DNA of 64,000 nt from Aulostomus chinensis (taxonomy: Eukaryota > Chordata > Actinopteri > Syngnathiformes > Aulostomidae). The stretch lies in the NCBI GenBank assembly GCA_037954235.1, contig JBBMOA010000014.1:22730273-22794272 (forward strand), given 5' to 3'. Positions within the stretch are counted from its first letter, which is position 1. Each line of letters starts with the position of its first letter. The notes beneath the pieces are model-generated. The model was not told the origin of the DNA. It saw nothing but the letters and a program-made list of their open reading frames with translations, and ran no database searches. Shown here one piece after another: positions 57,601-64,000 of the stretch. Position numbers and translations under genes: made by a program.

Positions 57601-60600
57601 AGATTCATCAAATATTTAAAGTTGGTGTTGATGGCAGTCTTTCCAGACTTAAAAGCAGATCCACATGACATTAAGTAATTTTGCTGTCAAGCGCCGGATT
57701 ACGTTTGTTCGGTAAATATTTTGAGACTACAGCACCGAGAAGGCTGCAAAACACAAACGCCTCTTTGTCTTGTTCCAGCTTAGTTTTCATTTCTCTCTCA
57801 CCCTCAGTCGCTCCCTCTGTCACATGCCCTGCACTACACAAGTTATGCAAAATGAGGCAGAGCTCATAGCAAACAAACACAACATAAGCAGATGCTTTGT
57901 CAGGCCCTGGCTGGTGCTACCCTGATGCAGGCTTCCACTGTGGAACTCAACCGTGTCATAAACAAGCCCAGATTCTTTAGTGTCCCTTTGCACATTTTCA
58001 ACAATTACATCATGCTTGATTTCATTTGATGTCCTGGATCATGCTACATTTTCTTGGTGAATAACACAAATCTAATTATTTCAAAATTGAAAAGATTTAA
58101 TCTTACAATGGTCACGCATTAAGGGACAAGTCTCATCATTGTGAGGTTGCCAAACAACCAGCTGAGACAGAAGGAAGTTGCTGTAATGGCTCAGCAGCAG
58201 TGCAACACTTAAACCCACAAAAACAACATGTCATTTTTTTACACTACAGTTTGCGTGTGGTTTAAACACACATACACACAACAAGGCTACCATGTTTTCA
58301 GCTTTTATGTGAAGTTAAGCTCACCGCCTCACTGTACTAGCTTCATATTTGACAGGTTTCAAAGTTAAAGCTTTGTCTCAACAAGAAAGGAACTATTAAC
58401 TTAGACACGGTATTAAAATATCTCATGTTGACACAACGAGCAGTTTTCTAAAGTTCGGGTTACCAGTCCACCTCACATTTTTAACAGCTTTCTGTAATGT
58501 TGCTTTTTATGTTTTAACCCAAGCAAAGAAAAAAAGTGCCAACTTTCCCAACCTACGCAGAGTTTACCAAAACGTACACACACCCCCAACCATCCACAAC
58601 GGCAATATTGTTGGGCAAGCTGCAGCATGATGACGTAGCGCTGCCTGAAGCACTCTCATAAGCAGAGGCATGGCGTCAAGGTCGGGCATTTAGTCAAGGA
58701 AGCAGAAGCCTAAGATTATTTCATCCATTCGTTACATCAGCGGAAAGCAGCAGCACTTTGTCCATAATTACGTGGATCCGTAGTTTTATGGGCTTGAGAG
58801 AACCGGCATCCCCTCATCCCAGGGACGCTCGGAAATGTGTTTGGGATGAACACAGATCCTCCCTGGGACTCCGTCTTAACTGCCTCCAGATAATGTTACA
58901 GACCGAGACATGACGGCATTAAGTTTTCCAACGGGACCTCCACCAGCACAAGGCAGTAATGTGGTTATTCTGGTCATGGTTGATGAAAAAAGCCCAAAAA
59001 AACAGACTGTGCATGCTGACTTGTGTTGAACCGAATGTCAAAATATAATTCAAATGTCACAAAGAAGATTGACAGGTTGGTGGCGGCTGGTTTACATTCA
59101 CTTTGGTTAAAATTTGATTTTAGGAGCATTCTAGGGTTGTGAACAGTTTGGAGCCCTGCGTTTTGCTTGGGGGCGCTGCTACACACACAAAATAAGTCAT
59201 GACCAATTGGCCTGACAGTTGTAAGGAACTTCATGGATAGGGTTTGGTTATTTCTAAATGAACTGAACAAAAATGTTTCTTCTAGGCCTTGGAGTGCTCT
59301 GGGACACTTGTTTAGGTTTAGTACAGCCTTTATATTTAGCCACCCGGTCTCTAGCACAACATCTTGCCAGGGACAAGGACTACAGTTGAAAATAAGCCTG
59401 CTGGCTAACACTGGTACATTTACAGAAATGTCAATTAATGTGCACTGCCCTTCACATGAATGAAAAAACTGAAATATATTCCAAGCGATGGGGCAACAGG
59501 GGGAAGGAAGTTGAGCTTGGCTGGAGGAGAATATTACTTCACAAGTGCAAAAACAAAAATGTAGTTCATATCGTCGTCATCATCAGGAGGACATTTAACA
59601 TGCAAACATGCAGACACTCCAGCAGGCCTCATTGTTTCAGAAATGCAGGAGAATGGCTCTGAGAACATTCGAGCTGTAAGCTGCTGTCCAACAGAGCTGA
59701 TGCGGACCTATTCAAATCAACAATGTTATAACCGACTTCCTGGAAAGACGAGCTCACTGATCAAATAATCTCAACTAAATGCACAGCCAAGGCAGGGCCT
59801 TCCATTCACAAAGTGGGAGCAGTCACTGACAGCAAGCCGCCCTGACTGCAGAGAGTACAGGGGAGCTGCTGCTCCCAGGAGCCCACAGGGTGGAGGATGC
59901 ATTTCCTGTCCTGGCCTCTCCGAAGGGCAGTGGTGGGAACAATAATCGATAGTAGCCGTAATTCAATCCTTGACCTCCCCAGTGATGCCTGGGCTGCAGA
60001 GGACATGCTATTTAGATCCATCATGTTGTACAGCCCAACTCAACAACCTATGCACACCTCAGGTACCAGCATCCTTCTATGTACAAATTACCAAAACAAA
60101 CTCTGTACTAGCATTTCAACATATTTTGGCCAATTCCAGGCAATACTGTTCACCCACATCAACAGAATGAATGTGCCTTTCTCCTCGACTCAAGCTGAGA
60201 ATTAACCAGCTCTGCCTAGCAAAGAGTCAGAGACCTACTGCCTCTATGGACTGACGGAGCAGCACAACCGGCAAAACTAAAGGGACACTCAATGAAAGGC
60301 AGGAACTAGAACAGCTCAGCCCATCATTCATACACATCCTTGAACTGAGGAAAGTGATGAATGAAAAAAATAACTTGATTAATACTTTGGTCTAAGCTCT
60401 GTTCGTAAGCATTGTTCAGAGGTAAATATCTTTCATGACAAAGGTTGACACTCCTAAATCACAAACAGCAAACCTGCTGCACCCATTAATCATATACTCA
60501 TCAAACCTTTCCCAAAAACTGAAGTGAAAGAGTGGGTGATGTCACTGTGTGCATAGAAAGACAAATCACAAAAAGAAAGTAGCACCACCTTAAAAGCCAA

Positions 60601-60739
60601 CTGGTGATGCCAGTTGTGCAGCAGGGAGTGGTGATAAACTCCCATTGAAATGCACGCACAGCAAATGATCCTTCGTATCATCATGAACTTTTCCAAACTA
60701 CTGCAGTCGTCACATCACTTCTTGTATCACATAACTCAC

Positions 60740-60805
60740 CTTTGTGGCGCCTGCCACGATGAGCACGACGTATAAAGGAGATTTTTCTAAATTGGTGAAT
60801 GTTTC
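60740..60805 (-). other. Candidate 66-nt in-phase exon in the FRYL 5' intron
   Basis: On the minus strand a strong pyrimidine tract and acceptor (TTTTTTTCTTTCTGACTAG) precede 66 nt, followed by a strong donor (ACAAAG|GTGAGTTAT). The length is 22 codons. In the phase set by the 62878-63106 exon the segment is open and basic (with FIRRAHRGRRHK); another frame is also open. It may be a cassette or untranslated exon of FRYL. No homology is known to me, so this rests on splice-site quality alone. Confidence 0.3.
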
Positions 60806-61181
60806 CTAGTCAGAAAGAAAAAAAGGGAAGGACTTGAAAACAGCTGGTTGGCCGATGTGGTCGGCAGGAAAGTATTTTCACCATTTTGTTTTGTTTTTTA
60901 ATATGAATATTAACTCAAAGCAATTGAGCAGATTGAGGCTCCAAACCAAAGAGTGGACAGGAAACACTCGAGCTGTCACTGCCAGTGTGTTAGTTAAGCT
61001 AGCAGTTTGCTCCTATTCTTGGATGCTAAGACGCAAGGTGGGCTAGGCAGAAGGGTGAGCTCAGTCATGCTTCAGCCATGAGTAAACAGGGAGGAAGCAT
61101 GCTCCAACAGGTAACACTGCAACAAGCTAAACTGAGAGAGCAAGGACATGGCGTCACCCTGCTGATGCAAACTAGCTGGCC

Positions 61182-61183
<2 letters not shown>

Positions 61184-61222
<39 letters not shown>
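61184..61222. repeat. (CA)n microsatellite
   Basis: About 19 CA units in the FRYL 5' intron region. Confidence 0.93.
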
Positions 61223-61226
<4 letters not shown>

Positions 61227-62877
61227 TGCTTATGTGTACACACAGCCACTAAACCTTTGACTGCTGTAGCCACACAGACAACGGCAGACCTACATCAAAG
61301 GATTATCATCATCTTCTGCACAGCTCCAGCTGCTCTACACACCTACTCAATATTTGATTACATTTGCTTATTTTTACTAAGCTAAGTTAGCATTACTATG
61401 CAATTGCCATTAGGCCTGTCAGGATAATACTATCACACGATACACACACAGGAACTCAACTCTGCAGACCTCAATATGGTGCCCATTGCCTTCACGTGTC
61501 TACGCAAGAATATTTTGTGAATATTCTTAAGAATAAAAAGTTAATTACTTTCAAAGGGGGGTGCCTGCATTATTATGCTACTATATTATCATATCAATGT
61601 CATAAAATGCTCTTAGAATGTAAGTATTGTTACCGCCATCATTTCAGTGACAATTTTACATCTAACAAACTGTTATGCTGACAGGCTTAAGACACAATAA
61701 CAATAAAAAGTTAAATTGTATATATTTTTAAATATACTTTAACAATTAAAAAAAAAAGTTCAGCGGTTGAGTGACAGCTCTTCTCCACAGCAACGATCTG
61801 TCAGCATCCGTTAGACACTGATGAGATGCTGCACAGAATCGAGCACGTCCCTGTGCAACTACAGACTCCAACACGCTCTCGTTTGTGTTGTTAGGCAGCA
61901 ATATAGCATACAAGCACTGACAGGGCGTTCACCTCTGACAAGGCACATAGGTCAACACTGTGTAACCAAACAGACACAATAAATCCAGCAAGAATTGCAT
62001 CACTTATGTTATATGATTATGATATGAAAAATGGAGCGCATGTGCATGTGTGTTTGTTTATAATGGGGGGTGGGGGTCCAAAATAGATCAGAAATTTCGC
62101 AAAAGGTAAAAATAAATTCCCAGAGTCAAAACTGCCTCGAATGATTTCCTTTGACCCCTTGGGTGCTGACAGACAAGCCTCAAAATCAAGCTGAAAACTG
62201 CCTCTGCACATCAAGCTGTTACAGCTGACACATCAGCAAGCAATTAGTTGTTTATTAGAGGAAATTCAGCATCCACAATCATTAGCTCACTCTCTGCCTT
62301 GAAAGCATGTCAGCCTTTAGCTTCCTAGATTGGAAATGCTCAGATTAAAGGTGATAAATATGAAGCACTTGCTGTGACATGACATTTAACTCTCAGCTGT
62401 TTATTGTGTGTTCTCATCTGACCGGGCCAATTCAGGGCTGCCTGCCACTTAGCCGATTTCACCTCCTTTTTCCTGACAAAAAAGGATATTGGCTCTTTTA
62501 TTAAATTAGTCTCATTGGAGGCAGCAATAGAGCAAGGCTCCACTGCTTTGCACTATGCGTTTATATACTGTACATGAGCAGAAAGGTTTATCTAAAGTAA
62601 TTACAGTTGGGCTTTGGTGCAATGAGGCCAAGAGCATCAGCTGATAAACTGACAATATCATTTAAGTCTTCAAAAACTCCTAATCCTATAGTGTCTTCCA
62701 TACTTAGTATGGTCAATAAAAACCAAGAAATTAAGAAGTGTGGCTGCCCACCTTAGCATTGCTACCATTTTTAATAAGCCGAATAAAAATGCAAATACTT
62801 AATAGCCTGTACGAGGCGGTTTGGTTAATTTGCAGAGGTTAACACAGTTTACAAGCAGGCAGTTGAGTGTGTCATAC

Positions 62878-63106
62878 CTTTGAGACGGGTTTTGTTACTG
62901 CGACCTGGCCCAGAGGAGCCAATCGGTGGATCAACCTCAACGACGAGATCCACTGGATCCTCCTCAATTGTCTGCCCCATGGCGAGCAGGCCCCGTCTCT
63001 TCATCCGAAGGAGCCGTGGGCCCGTCTCTCTGGGCAAGGCTGTCCCATGTTCAGGGGACACCTCCCCCGAGATGACAGTTGGAACCAGGCTCCTCAGAAA
63101 CTCCAT
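62878..63106 (-). CDS. fryl: Candidate alternative first coding exon of FRYL
   Basis: An open frame starts at ATG 63106-63104 (context GGAATATGG, A at -3 and G at +4). It is preceded in frame by a TGA 27 nt upstream and runs 76 codons to a good donor (AAAG|GTATGAC, GT at 62877-62876). One nucleotide is left over, the same phase as the other first exon (54432-54504), so it can join exon 2 (47338) in frame. The peptide begins MEFLRSLVPTVISGEV, has an acidic stretch EEDPVDLVVEVDPP, and ends GRSNKTRLK. I do not recognise it as a domain. It could instead be a 5' exon of an unrelated gene or a chance frame. Confidence 0.45.
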
Positions 63107-64000
63107 ATTCCACAACACTTCTCCTGTCGTTCACTCTGGCGCGTTGTCCAATAGCCTCTTCCATGCCATTCTCCCATACTAATAGCCTGTCTGCCTCAGC
63201 TGCTCCACTTACAGACAAGCAGGCAAACAGGGTACAGCCCACATGCCCAGCTGCTACCTACAAGGAGCAACTCCAGTCACCCACCTTGAGGACCTGTGTG
63301 GGCGCTGAGAACTGCCTTTACAGGTTAGAGAGGAGGTGCTGCCTACCAGGCTCTCTAAAGTTGTTTGTCTGGACGAACTCGTACCAAAGAAGCTGTTGAC
63401 TGTAGCAAGTCTTCTTGACTGAGTAAGAAGCTTCCCCTGATGCCAGAAACATTACCTGTCTGATCCCACAGAAGAGAGAAACCAAACAGACATGGCATTT
63501 CTCATTGGTAGTGACGTAACTGTGAGGGCAGGACTATGTTTCAGTGCTCGGCACTATCTGGGGTGGGACCAGAACATGTTCCACAGGAGATAACACAAGG
63601 CTCGGCCAACAGCCAATCACAATAGAGACGACACCAGCCACACCCTGCTATCCTGCGTTGCTCACCAGGGTAAAAGACCAAGAGAGGAGGAAGAAGATTG
63701 ACAGGCCGAGAAGCAGGAAAGCTTTAAAAACCAAGCTATACCAGCCCGCATGCATGCACTGTTAGCCTTTATCATTACTGGTGTCACTCATAGGCAGTCA
63801 TACACAAACACACAATACTGGTTTCCTGCCATTCTACTCCTATAACATAATATATCACCTTGCTTTCACCTCTGCTGAACTGTAACTGTAACTGAGGAAT
63901 CATGAAGAAAAGCAGAATGAGCAAAGTGATGGGCTCTGTTAAACGGGGGGGTAGGGTGGGGGGTGATGACAGACTGCTGCGACCCGCTTGGCTGCACAGC
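63107..64000. other. Right edge, upstream of the candidate alternative first exon
   Basis: No recognisable coding exon. If the 63106 start is real, its 5' UTR and promoter lie here. A stop codon in frame just upstream of the ATG is the only supporting signal. A short poly-G-rich patch occurs near 63944-63963. Confidence 0.35.

Larger units (their letters stand above)
54505..62877 (-). other. FRYL 5' intron/upstream region (8.4 kb)
   Basis: This lies between the two candidate first coding exons. It contains two weak candidate exons (56081-56119 and 60740-60805), simple repeats, repeat copy B and a common teleost repeat at 57320-57598. The promoter of the 54504 start should lie in its left part, but no core element could be assigned. 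Confidence 0.5.

Overview
This is vertebrate nuclear DNA, almost certainly from a teleost fish. Evidence: intron-split genes with GT-AG junctions, abundant long (CA/GT)n microsatellites, interspersed repeats typical of fish genomes, and three recognisable genes in the order SLC10A4 - ZAR1 - FRYL. From memory, the same order occurs at human 4p12. There are no prokaryotic features, rRNAs, CRISPR arrays or convincing tRNAs.

Layout. Positions 1-2930 are a near-pure GATGATGGT-type repeat array, probably inside the last intron of SLC10A4. The terminal coding exon of SLC10A4 (orphan solute carrier of the bile-acid transporter family) follows at 3062-3592 on the + strand. ZAR1 (zygote arrest 1, a maternal-effect RNA-binding protein of the oocyte) is complete in four exons at 4340-5528 on the + strand. 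From about 5775 to the right edge everything belongs to one large gene on the minus strand, FRYL (furry-like). Its stop codon is at 7179-7181 and its 3' UTR converges on the ZAR1 3' end within tens of bases.

I placed 60 FRYL coding exons by hand. Their lengths sum to 9,360 nt (divisible by 3), giving a 3,119-residue protein plus stop, and every junction keeps the frame. Two further in-phase cassette exons appear (45 nt at 37304-37348, 9 nt at 18241-18249). There are two candidate alternative first coding exons (ATGs at 54504 and 63106), and both end in the same phase and can join the same second exon. Two weaker in-phase candidate exons lie in the 5' introns (60740-60805 and 56081-56119).

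The introns hold microsatellites, long homopolymer G/C runs, two probable non-autonomous DNA transposons with terminal inverted repeats (15073-15783 and 24148-24503), a pair of diverged direct repeats of an unnamed family (about 52385-52795 and 56175-56595), and common teleost repeats (57320-57598, 27060-27470, 44797-44990). No previously undescribed multi-gene system is visible. The most interesting signals concern splicing: cassette microexons, alternative N-termini, UG-repeat tracts abutting 3' splice sites, and a G-run abutting a 5' splice site.

The genes do not form a functional pathway. SLC10A4 is a vesicular/neuronal membrane protein, ZAR1 controls maternal mRNA, and FRYL is a giant cytoplasmic scaffold of the NDR-kinase network. 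They are neighbours by conserved synteny.
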